Shown piece after piece: positions 1 to 6,711 of a stretch of 8,356 bases of DNA. This DNA comes from Rhodospirillales bacterium. GTDB lineage: Bacteria; Pseudomonadota; Alphaproteobacteria; Acetobacterales; Acetobacteraceae. Positions within the stretch are counted from its first letter, which is position 1; each line of letters opens with the position of its first letter. Location of the stretch: assembly GCA_028866445.1 (NCBI GenBank), contig JAGWIE010000049.1, forward strand, positions 1-8,356. Reading direction: 5' to 3'. A model generated the notes under the pieces. It did not search any database. It had not been told where the DNA came from and was given only the letters and a program-made list of their open reading frames with translations. The translations under genes were made by a program, and so were the position numbers.

Positions 1-1
1 C

Positions 2-391
2 AATGGAGGCACCGTTCAATTTGCCCCGCACGGTCTAGCGGCAAATTGGCAAAATGCCGCAAGCATCCCGCCGAATACGTCCAATTATAATTTTTCGTCG
101 ACGGTTGGCGCCACCGATCAATTCACGGTTGGAAATCTCTCGGTCTTGACGGAAAGCGTTGGCGGCATCTTCATTGTATCGACGGCGGAAAATATCTCTG
201 GCGGCCTTCATACCTATTCCCGACAATGGGGCGGCGCTGGAGGAAGCGCCATTCAATCTGGATCGGCAAGCACGCTAACTAACGGCTACCTGACCTATGG
301 GGACAGTCCCAGCGGAGACCCTAACACCAATGCGGCATGGACCGTTGCAGGCGTGAACGGCATGACAATCGGCTACTCTCTGGCTTCCTGA
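2..391 (+). CDS. Virion structural protein, beta-rich C-terminal part (5' end missing)
   Basis: The frame is open from the first bases of the window to a TGA at 389-391, giving 129 residues without their N-terminus. The only internal ATG (146) would cut away an equally good upstream reading, so the gene most likely begins outside the window. The protein is rich in Gly, Ser, Thr and Asn with alternating hydrophobic residues and no charged or catalytic clusters, as in beta-structured tail appendage proteins. The C-terminal stretch with AAWTVAGVNGMTIGY recalls (from memory) a short 'DPNT-x-AAWT-x-AxVN' ending seen in small phage structural proteins. Its stop shares one base with the next start (TGATG), so the two are probably translationally coupled. 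The exact role is unknown; a tail or head decoration function is inferred from the neighbours. Confidence 0.75.
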   Translation, partial: NGGTVQFAPHGLAANWQNAASIPPNTSNYNFSSTVGATDQFTVGNLSVLTESVGGIFIVSTAENISGGLHTYSRQWGGAGGSAIQSGSASTLTNGYLTYGDSPSGDPNTNAAWTVAGVNGMTIGYSLAS

Positions 392-639
392 TGAGCAACA
401 CAATTCAAGTCAATCAAGCGGGCGTTTTCGCAGCGACAAAAACGCAAGCGAATATGAGCGTCCAGCAGGCAGGGGTTTTCGTCTCTGGAAAGACCATTCC
501 GCAAGTGCGCATGAACCAAATTGGTGTGTATGTGGCAACCAAAAACACAAAAACCCTGTATTGTTGGGCGCGGCAAACCGACTTTCCTTTAATCCAGGCG
601 GTCAGCACCCCCATCACTATTACCTATCAGGCTCCCTGA
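391..639 (+). CDS. Small phage structural protein with three 17-residue repeats
   Basis: An 82-residue protein. I chose the ATG at 391, which overlaps the upstream stop (TGATG), over an in-frame ATG at 337 that lies inside the preceding gene. There is no clear Shine-Dalgarno, so translation by coupling is likely. Residues 7-51 hold three copies of [V/M]-x-Q-x-G-V-[F/Y]-[A/V]-x-x-K, starting at V7, V24 and M41, an exact period of 17 residues. Examples are VNQAGVFAATK and MNQIGVYVATK. Similar 'VxQxGVxV' strings occur in small virion proteins of tailed phages, as I recall, without a known function. The C-terminal 30 residues (YCWARQTDFPLIQ, then a Thr/Ile-rich tail) are non-repetitive. The repeats suggest stacked beta hairpins. 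No enzymatic motif is visible; the appendage role is inferred from position. Confidence 0.72.
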   Translation: MSNTIQVNQAGVFAATKTQANMSVQQAGVFVSGKTIPQVRMNQIGVYVATKNTKTLYCWARQTDFPLIQAVSTPITITYQAP

Positions 640-640
640 T
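626..640 (+). promoter_or_regulatory. Hairpin over the coupled stop/start of the next gene
   Basis: ATCAGG (626-631) and CCTGAT (635-640) are perfect inverted repeats with a 3-base loop. The right arm contains the TGA stop at 637-639 and the first two bases of the ATG at 639. Such a hairpin could hide the start until the upstream ribosome opens it. This function is inference; a 6-bp stem can arise by chance. Confidence 0.3.
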
Positions 641-1088
641 GCTAACCATCAACCCCATCACCACGCCCGGATATACCGGCGTGCCCATGGAGATATCGGG
701 CACAATCTGGCCAGCAACTCACCGCCTCAATATCGGCATCACGGAAAACGAAAACACGGCGCCGGCCATGATGACGCAGATCGGCGCCAATGATGCAGGG
801 TTGTGGTCGATTACCTTGACGCCGAACTGGACGGGGCCAGTCTTCGTCTGGGCGCAGGAATTGGCGCTTACTGACGACAAAGTGCTTTTGGCGGTCTCGC
901 GGGATCGTGGCTATTCTTTTGAGGATGAGCGCGCCGCCACGCTGGGCGCGCCCGGGCAAAGGACTGCCGTAGTACAGTTCCGGCGTTTAGGGATGGGCCG
1001 CGATGTCGTATTCCGGTTGCGCTGGTCAACCGCCTATCGCACCGCCCTTCAGGGCGCCTTTATCGATGTGGAGCCCTGCCAGTCGTGA
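639..1088 (+). CDS. Tail protein: Ig-like N-terminus joined to a tail-hub (gp10-like) C-terminal motif
   Basis: 149 residues from the ATG at 639, which overlaps the upstream stop (TGATG). The in-frame ATG at 561 lies inside the previous gene and is rejected. Residues 1-78 look like an Ig-like beta sandwich (PITTPGYTGVPMEISGTIWP, then a W-x-x-T-L core and FVWAQE). Residues 87-143 carry SRDRGYSFEDER, RRLG (115-118) and RDVVFRLRWS (121-130), then LQGAFID. This matches the pattern I know from the C-terminus of P22 gp10-like packaged-DNA-stabilisation/tail-hub proteins: S-x-D-x-G-x-[TS]-[FW]-x-x-E-R, W-R-R-L-G, R-x-x-V-F-R-L. Those proteins are normally several hundred residues long, so here the end motif stands on a short separate protein. 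A role in the short tail is likely, the precise role unknown. The stop at 1086-1088 overlaps the next start. Confidence 0.75.
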   Translation: MLTINPITTPGYTGVPMEISGTIWPATHRLNIGITENENTAPAMMTQIGANDAGLWSITLTPNWTGPVFVWAQELALTDDKVLLAVSRDRGYSFEDERAATLGAPGQRTAVVQFRRLGMGRDVVFRLRWSTAYRTALQGAFIDVEPCQS

Positions 1089-2299
1089 CGCAGACCTTCC
1101 TGCCGCAATTCAATATGCCGATCGTCAACAAAGACGGCAAAGCGTCGATGCAGCTCCAGCAATTCTTTATGGCGCTGTCAAAGATGGGTAGCGGCATCTC
1201 AATCACGGTTCAGGGGAAGGCAAGCAACGCCGCAACCGTAGACTTTGGCTCGGGCTTCTCTGGTACATTCAGCGGCACTACGCTTGAATTATCGTCTGGC
1301 ATGGACGTGATCGACGCAGAGGGGATATCGCACAGCTCTGTTTCGACAATTAACTTTGACGCCGGATTCTCGGTTTCCGGTTCAAACTCAGGCGTCACAA
1401 TCTCCGCCGGAGTGTCGAACCTTCGGATTGCACAAAATGGCGTCGACATCGCTAGCGGCGTTGATGTCCTGAATTTCGTGGGGAACGTGAATGCTAAAGT
1501 AATTGGCGAGGAAGTTTATATCCAGGTTGGCGCAGTGCAGGCCAACGGGGATGCTGGAGCTTATACCAATCTTGTTTCCGGACCCGGAACCACTCTAGTT
1601 GGCAATCCCGAGGGGGATTTGACAATCTCATGTAGCGGCGGGGTTGAGTATGGCGGCACGCTGTACGGCACGATTGCGGCCGGAAGCGGCGTAACAATCA
1701 CACCAGGCAGTGGAGATCTGACCTTTTCGGCAAGTGGGAGTGGCTCTCTCTATAATCGTCCTTCACTTTCTAGCTTCACGTGGTGCAACCAGGCCGGAGT
1801 AGGTGCGTCTGCTACGGACAACACGAATGGCCCCTTGACCATCACCATCACCAATACTGTTCTAAACCTTTCCGCCCTAACAATCCCCGTTCCTGGCTCA
1901 ACTTGGACGATTGCTGCTCAGCTTTTCAGCGACCAGCCCTCTGGTAATCAGTTTTTTGGAATATCCCTGCATGATACTTTAACAGGACCTGCTCTTATAT
2001 TCTCGGTATATGCCAAATCATCGGCATATATTTTTAGGTTCACGAGCCCAACCTCCTACAACAACGGAACGAGTCTAAGTGCGGGTGTAGATGATCCTAT
2101 CTGGATGAAGATCGTGAACGATGGCACGAACTTGAATTATTATGTCTCTGCGGATGGCTTTGATTATGAGTTGGCTTATAGCACAACTTTAACCGCAGAT
2201 CTGGCGGCAATCACCCACATCGGCTTTGCGGGAACGGCGAATAACAGCACCTCAAATTTCCACACGAAACTTTACAACTGGTCGTTAACAAGCCCGTGA
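1085..2299 (+). CDS. Tail appendage protein with repeat stalk and C-terminal jelly-roll-like domain
   Basis: 404 residues. The start is GTG at 1085, overlapping the upstream TGA (GTGA), with GGAG at 1070-1073. Starting here keeps the N-terminal motif PQFNMPIVNKDGKASMQLQQ, which resembles the 'P-[IL]-V-x-x-x-G-x-[PA]-[ST]-x-x-[FL]-x-x-[FW]' opening of many phage tail proteins, presumably a virion anchor. Residues 40-220 are low-complexity beta repeats rich in Gly, Ser and Thr. Two related units begin at G166 and G200 (G-x-G-x-T-[LI], then DLT[IF]S), 34 residues apart. Residues 222-404 form a separate domain, with an N-D-G-T and S-x-D-G core near residues 345-360 (WMKIVNDGTNLNYYVSADGF), typical of concanavalin/jelly-roll folds that may bind sugars. 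This end is in lower-GC DNA. Host recognition is inferred; no catalytic residues for a depolymerase are apparent. Confidence 0.78.
   Translation: MTQTFLPQFNMPIVNKDGKASMQLQQFFMALSKMGSGISITVQGKASNAATVDFGSGFSGTFSGTTLELSSGMDVIDAEGISHSSVSTINFDAGFSVSGSNSGVTISAGVSNLRIAQNGVDIASGVDVLNFVGNVNAKVIGEEVYIQVGAVQANGDAGAYTNLVSGPGTTLVGNPEGDLTISCSGGVEYGGTLYGTIAAGSGVTITPGSGDLTFSASGSGSLYNRPSLSSFTWCNQAGVGASATDNTNGPLTITITNTVLNLSALTIPVPGSTWTIAAQLFSDQPSGNQFFGISLHDTLTGPALIFSVYAKSSAYIFRFTSPTSYNNGTSLSAGVDDPIWMKIVNDGTNLNYYVSADGFDYELAYSTTLTADLAAITHIGFAGTANNSTSNFHTKLYNWSLTSP
2007..2035 (+). terminator. Terminator-like hairpin inside the tail appendage gene
   Basis: TATATGCC (2007-2014) and GGCATATA (2023-2030) are perfect 8-bp inverted repeats around an 8-base loop, followed directly by five T (2031-2035). 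The shape is that of an intrinsic terminator, but the stem has only three G-C pairs and lies within the open reading frame (residues about 308-317). It could also be a chance product of the AT-rich segment. Confidence 0.18.
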
Positions 2300-2352
2300 C
2301 GGCCATGCGCCCTTCCGCGCAAGTTTAACTCAAAATTCGGTAGGTAACTGCA

Positions 2353-3039
2353 ATGTCCATGGCACTTGGCGTAGTCGGCGGCCTCACATCGTTGGCTGGA
2401 ACAATCGGCGGCATGCTTTCCGCTGGGAGCGCTGCGCGTGCGCAAGAGGACGCGGCGGCGGCGGCACAAGGCTATATCAAGCAAACAGCGAACAACGCCA
2501 ACAATTACCTTAACCCGTATATGTCCCTGGGTACGGCAGGCGCCAACCTGCTGACTTCTCAACTCCCAAGCCTTTCGCAAGGTTTTGATCCGACGATGGC
2601 TCAGCTTGAGCAGACACCCGGCTATCAGTTCGCGCTCCAGCAGGGCCAGGAGGCAACGCAGAACGGTTACGCGGCGCGGGGCTTGGGTGTCTCGGGCGCG
2701 GCGCTGAAAGGCGCCGCCAACTATGCCAGCGGCCTGGCCGACCAGACCTATACGAACCAGGCCAACATCTACAATCAGAACCGACAGATCACCGGTAATC
2801 TACTTACCGGTGTATCGGGCATGGGGCAGCAGGCCGCCACTCAAGCGGGCAATAATCTGATGGCCACCATTGGCCCTTACACTGGCGAGCAAAACGCCAT
2901 TGGCAACGCCCAGGCTCAGGGCATCATGGCGCCGTGGGTGGGGCTCACAAGCCTAGGCAACAGTATGATGGGCCAAAGCGCTAGCGGCACTGGAGTGGGA
3001 AGCCTGGGCAGTATGGCTTCTATAGCATCAATGCTCTGA
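2353..3039 (+). CDS. DNA transfer / ejection protein (short internal virion protein)
   Basis: 228 residues. The ATG at 2353 has AGG(T) at 2342-2345 with 8 bases spacing. The N-terminus (5-25) is a hydrophobic Gly/Ala stretch of glycine-zipper type, followed by a Gln/Ala-rich segment. The core holds YLNPY (52-56) and the strongly characteristic TPGYQFALQQGQE (88-100) and AARGLGVSGAALKG (107-120), then a GLADQTY box. This string of motifs marks the small ejection proteins annotated in podoviruses as 'DNA transfer protein' (for example the one named p32 in Burkholderia phage BcepC6B, from memory). They play the part of P22 gp7 or T7 gp14: stored in the virion, ejected ahead of the DNA and inserted in the envelope. 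It heads a block of three such genes, ending 11 bases before the next start. The C-terminus is Gly/Ser/Met-rich and probably flexible. Confidence 0.85.
   Translation: MSMALGVVGGLTSLAGTIGGMLSAGSAARAQEDAAAAAQGYIKQTANNANNYLNPYMSLGTAGANLLTSQLPSLSQGFDPTMAQLEQTPGYQFALQQGQEATQNGYAARGLGVSGAALKGAANYASGLADQTYTNQANIYNQNRQITGNLLTGVSGMGQQAATQAGNNLMATIGPYTGEQNAIGNAQAQGIMAPWVGLTSLGNSMMGQSASGTGVGSLGSMASIASML
2787..2816 (+). repeat. Strong inverted repeat within the ejection protein gene
   Basis: CACCGGTAA (2790-2798) and TTACCGGTG (2804-2812) pair perfectly around the 5-base loop TCTAC. GAT (2787-2789) and ATC (2814-2816) extend the stem to 12 pairs with one bulged T (2813). No T run follows, so it is not a classic terminator. 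It encodes the near-repeat T-G-N-L-L-T-G, which partly explains the symmetry. Function unknown. Confidence 0.45.
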
Positions 3040-3050
3040 GGGAATAAATC

Positions 3051-4529
3051 ATGGGAAACACTCTCCTCGACCCTTCGATCATTTCCGGCGCGATGAATCA
3101 GATCGCACAGAACACAGGCCCGCAGCAGATGCAGGGCTGGCTGGCGGCGCGCAACGCGATGTTGCAGAACCAGGCACTGCAATCAAAGCAGGCGGCCGGG
3201 CAGGACTTTCAGAAGGCGATCAACCCGCTGACCGGCGTTGTCGATTACGGCAAGTTCAACGCGCTCCTCGCCGGCGACAAAGGCGCCGCCTTCGCAGCGC
3301 AGGACGCTTCTCAGGCCGGGATGGATAATCAGGCCAAGTACCAATCCAACCTTCAGGCCGAAGCGCAGACCTATATGGATCGGAGTCAGGCTGCCGCTGG
3401 CCTAGCTGCAAGTTGGATGCAAAAGCCGGGCTTGTCACGAAGCGATGTGATGGACGGCGTGGCGGACATGATCTCTCAGGGCATTCTTACCCCCAGCGCC
3501 GGCGCTCAGGTGGTAAAATCGTTTGATCCCACTAACCCGAGCGGGTGGGCCAAGAACGAATTTGATGCCCTGACAGCCCAAGCCGGGCAGGTCAAGGCGC
3601 TTCTGCCGCAATACAGCGCCATCGACACGGGCGCCGCGACCAATCTGGTCAACACCAATCCGCTCGCTGGACCGCCGCACGTTATGGGCAGCTTGCCCAA
3701 CACGCTCAGCCCGGCGCAGGCGGCCGCGCCTACCCAAATCGTGCTACCCAGCGGACAGACGGTCACGGAACCGCTTGGGGCTTATGCGACCGCTAATGGC
3801 ATCCCGTCCATTCCCATGCCCGGCAATGGCGCCGCGCCGGGCCAGCCTGGGTCTGCACCCGCAGCGCTTCCGGGTGGCGCAATCCCCGGGCCTGCGCCGG
3901 GCCAGTTGGCCATGAACGATGCTGACACCAAATATCTGACCGATACGCTTGCTCAGCAACAGGCGGCGCAGCAGGGCATGGCATCGCTGCGCAACGTGAT
4001 GGCGGCACTGCCTGGCGCCAACACGGGCCCGGCGGCATCTTCGGTGGCGGAGATCGGTGCCGCGCTTGATCAGCTCGGCATCAATATCGGCGATACTCAG
4101 GCTACCCAGGAGCAGAACCTCACCAAGAATGCCACGCAACTCATCATGAGTGCTACCGGCAAGCTGGGCGTACCCACTGACGCCAAGCTCGTGACGGCGG
4201 CCCTCGGCTCTCCGAATAGCCAGCTTACCGAGGGTGCCAACCGTACAATCGCGGGTGAATTGATGGGCGGCTTTGCCTACCAGAATGCCGCTGCGAACTA
4301 TCTACAGGCAGCGCGCGCGCAAGGGCTCACGCCCGGCACGACGGCATTCGCCAAGGTGCGCTCGCAACTCAATGATCCGATGCTCGGAACGGCCTTCCAG
4401 TACCTCTACCTAGATCCAGCGGCTCGGGCGCGAGTGCTGAAGGTGATGCCCAAGCAGGATCAACAGCAGCTTGTGAATTCCATCAATTTTGCCTATGCGA
4501 TGGACGCGAACCTGCCGAGCCTGAAGTGA
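3051..4529 (+). CDS. Internal virion / DNA ejection protein
   Basis: 492 residues. The ATG at 3051 follows the previous stop by 11 bases and has a good Shine-Dalgarno (GAGGGA, 3038-3043). No enzyme signature is visible. The protein is dominated by Ala, Gln and Gly, with Gln/Ala-rich helical segments at about 15-125 (QNQALQSKQAAGQDF and similar). A Pro/Gly/Ala-rich linker spans about 212-288 (PGNGAAPGQPGSAP), then a second helical region follows to the end with LDQLGINIGDTQATQEQNL and a TEGANRTIAGELMGG box. Position (middle of three), size and composition match the medium ejection proteins of podoviruses, comparable in role to P22 gp20 or T7 gp15. The assignment rests on context and composition more than on sequence motifs. 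The stop (TGA, 4527-4529) is one base from the next start, so the pair is probably coupled. Confidence 0.72.
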   Translation: MGNTLLDPSIISGAMNQIAQNTGPQQMQGWLAARNAMLQNQALQSKQAAGQDFQKAINPLTGVVDYGKFNALLAGDKGAAFAAQDASQAGMDNQAKYQSNLQAEAQTYMDRSQAAAGLAASWMQKPGLSRSDVMDGVADMISQGILTPSAGAQVVKSFDPTNPSGWAKNEFDALTAQAGQVKALLPQYSAIDTGAATNLVNTNPLAGPPHVMGSLPNTLSPAQAAAPTQIVLPSGQTVTEPLGAYATANGIPSIPMPGNGAAPGQPGSAPAALPGGAIPGPAPGQLAMNDADTKYLTDTLAQQQAAQQGMASLRNVMAALPGANTGPAASSVAEIGAALDQLGINIGDTQATQEQNLTKNATQLIMSATGKLGVPTDAKLVTAALGSPNSQLTEGANRTIAGELMGGFAYQNAAANYLQAARAQGLTPGTTAFAKVRSQLNDPMLGTAFQYLYLDPAARARVLKVMPKQDQQQLVNSINFAYAMDANLPSLK

Positions 4530-4530
4530 T

Positions 4531-6711
4531 ATGGGCGGCACTATTCAGCCCCTCATCGTAAGCGCCGCGCACGCTGCTGGAATTGATCCGGCATGGCTGG
4601 CCGCGATCAACCAGCAGGAGAGCGGCGGCAAGTATTTCGTGACATCCCCGGCGGGCGCCGAAGGCACGATGCAGATGCTTCCCGCGACCGCCGCGGGCGT
4701 GGGCGTCTCCGATCCTTACGATCCTACCCAGGCTATTCCGGGCGCCGCGAAAATCCTTGCCAAAAACCTCAAGGCGGCAAACGGCAACCCAGCCTTGGCA
4801 ACCGCCATGTATTTCGGTGGCCCAGACCACGCGCAATGGGGGCCGAAGACGGTCCAGTACGTCAATGACGTTGCCAAGAAATGGCAGGAGCAGAAGCATT
4901 CCATGGCCACTCAGCAGCAGACGGGCGCCGTGACGCTCGATGATCTCCAGGCGTCCGCTGGCCTATCTGGCGATGCGTCCCCGGCGCCATCCGGCGCGCC
5001 ATCCCAGGCTCAGCCGATCAGCCTTGATGACCTGCATGCCAGCGCGCAGGTGCCGGTGACGGGTGCCACGCCGCAGGAGCCTTCAATGTCTCCAGAGGCC
5101 CGCGCCGCGCATCCGATTGCAGCGCGCGCCCTCGATGTGTCCAACGCCATTGTGGACAATCCAGTTTCGCAGGGGATCATGCGGGGATTCCGCGCAGTCA
5201 CGGACGTGCCGGCCGAAGGGCTGGCATATCTTGTTGGGGGTCGGAGCGCCGGGCAACAGGAAACGGCGCAGAACCAGGCGGCGGCGCAGCAATATCAGCA
5301 GCGCTACGGCAATAATCTTGTGGCCAGAGGCGCCAACCTCGTGGAGCAGGGCGCTTTGGCATTGCCATTGCTGGAGACCGGCGCGGGCGCGGTGCGTGCT
5401 GCTGGCGAGAAGGTGCTGCCGGGTCTCGGCAATCTCCTGACCGGCACCGGCGGCGCGGGCGTGATCGGTCGAGGCGCCTCCATGGCGGCTGGGGGCGCGC
5501 TTACCGGCGCGGGAGCGGCCGCGCTGACGGCGGGCGGCTCATCTCAGCCCATCGGCCAGCAGATCCAGGAAGGGGCAGAGGGCGGTGCCATGGCCGGTCC
5601 GGTTCTTGGAGCTGCTGGCGCGCTGTCGGGGAAGGCGCTCGGCGGTTTCGGGATCGACCCTTATGTCGCCAAGCTTGCTCAGGCAGCGCAGGCCCGCGGC
5701 ATCCCGCTCCGGGCTGGCCAGATCGCCACCAATCCCTTCGTGAGGATGGCGGACGATGCGGTGGCCCGCGTGCCCTTCTCCGGTTCTGCGGGAATGGCTG
5801 CGCAGGCACAGAGCGCCTTCAACCGAAATGTTGCCGCCACCATGGGCACCTCGGCCGAGAAGCTGACGCCCGATGTCATGCAGGCCACGAAGGCGAGGCT
5901 TGGGCAGGTCTTTGATTCCGTCGCGCAGCAGACACCACGGATCGACCTCAACCCGATTCTTGGCACTTTCAGCACCATTGAAAACGAGGCCCGCAGCGCT
6001 CTGACGGACAGCGAATTCATGCCGGTGGCGAAGCAGATGAGCAATGTCCTGGATATGGCGGACGGAAGCGGCGGCATCACGGGTGCGCAATACCAAAGCC
6101 TGACCCGGAAAGGCGCGCCCCTTGACCGCTCCATGCAGAGCAATGACCCGAATGTGCGGTTTTATGCCGGGCAGGTTCGGGATGCTCTCGATCAGGCTAT
6201 GCAAGCATCAGCTCCCCCGGAGGCGCAAAAGGCACTTGCGACGGCCCGCGCGCAGTACAAGAGCATGAAGACCATCGAGCCGCTGGCGGCGAAATCCACC
6301 ACCGGGGATATCAGCCCGGCCGCCCTGATGCAGCGTGTCTTGGCCAAGAATCCAGATGCCGCTTACAACGGCGGGGGCGATATGGGCGAACTGGCGCGCA
6401 TCGGCCAGCAATTTATGAAGGCGCCCCCCAATAGCGGCACGCCGGAGCGGCTGGCCATTTTGACGGGTCTCGGTATGGGCGGAGGCGGCACTCTGGCGGG
6501 CCAATTTTTGTCAGGCAACCCGCTCCTTGCTGCGACCGGAACCGTCGCACCGATCATCACGGCCCGTGCCGCGAATGCTCTGCTGAACAACAATGCGGTG
6601 CGTGAAGCCATGATCCGGCAAGCCTTGGGTGAGTCTCGCGGTCCTGCTGTTAACGCCCTGACGGCGGCTGTCGCGCAGCCCGTGGGCGCAACCCTGCGCT
6701 CAAATCCCTAG
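4531..6711 (+). CDS. Large ejection protein with N-terminal lytic transglycosylase (SLT) domain
   Basis: 726 residues. The ATG at 4531 lies one base after the upstream stop; only a weak GAAG precedes it, so coupling is likely. Residues 1-118 form an SLT-type domain: AAINQQESGG with catalytic Glu30, then AEGTMQMLPATA, DPYDP, and a helix ending VNDVAKKW. It should cleave the glycan strands of peptidoglycan locally during DNA entry, as T7 gp16 does. Residues 134-143 and 163-172 repeat [V/I]-[T/S]-LDDL-[Q/H]-ASA in a Pro/Ala linker. Residues about 300-373 are Gly/Ala-rich and hydrophobic and may enter membranes. The C-terminal half holds blocks I recognise from podovirus ejection proteins: GIPLRAGQ, FNRNVAATMG, QYQSLTRKGAPLD, TIEPLAAKSTTGDISPAALM and SGTPERL. 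Third of the ejection genes, functionally like P22 gp16 or T7 gp16. The stop TAG (6709-6711) overlaps the stop of a - strand ORF. Confidence 0.88.
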   Translation: MGGTIQPLIVSAAHAAGIDPAWLAAINQQESGGKYFVTSPAGAEGTMQMLPATAAGVGVSDPYDPTQAIPGAAKILAKNLKAANGNPALATAMYFGGPDHAQWGPKTVQYVNDVAKKWQEQKHSMATQQQTGAVTLDDLQASAGLSGDASPAPSGAPSQAQPISLDDLHASAQVPVTGATPQEPSMSPEARAAHPIAARALDVSNAIVDNPVSQGIMRGFRAVTDVPAEGLAYLVGGRSAGQQETAQNQAAAQQYQQRYGNNLVARGANLVEQGALALPLLETGAGAVRAAGEKVLPGLGNLLTGTGGAGVIGRGASMAAGGALTGAGAAALTAGGSSQPIGQQIQEGAEGGAMAGPVLGAAGALSGKALGGFGIDPYVAKLAQAAQARGIPLRAGQIATNPFVRMADDAVARVPFSGSAGMAAQAQSAFNRNVAATMGTSAEKLTPDVMQATKARLGQVFDSVAQQTPRIDLNPILGTFSTIENEARSALTDSEFMPVAKQMSNVLDMADGSGGITGAQYQSLTRKGAPLDRSMQSNDPNVRFYAGQVRDALDQAMQASAPPEAQKALATARAQYKSMKTIEPLAAKSTTGDISPAALMQRVLAKNPDAAYNGGGDMGELARIGQQFMKAPPNSGTPERLAILTGLGMGGGGTLAGQFLSGNPLLAATGTVAPIITARAANALLNNNAVREAMIRQALGESRGPAVNALTAAVAQPVGATLRSNP

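Noticed and set aside
337..390. Upstream in-frame ATG for the repeat protein
   Set aside because: It lies within the preceding gene; the ATG at 391 overlaps the stop and begins just before the repeats.
561..638. Upstream in-frame ATG for the Ig-like/gp10-motif protein
   Set aside because: The extra 26 residues (HPHHYYL-type) are the shifted reading of the previous gene; the ATG at 639 is coupled to its stop.
2306..2321. TGCGC/GCGCA stem in the 53-base gap before the ejection block, as a terminator
   Set aside because: Only 5 bp with a 6-base loop and a broken AGTTT tail; too weak to call. No promoter-like pair of boxes was found in this gap either.
5539..6204. Long - strand open frame (221 residues) inside the transglycosylase/ejection gene
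   Set aside because: It is fully antisense to a well-supported gene with recognisable motifs; its Arg/His/Pro-rich product is typical of a reverse-frame shadow in GC-rich DNA.
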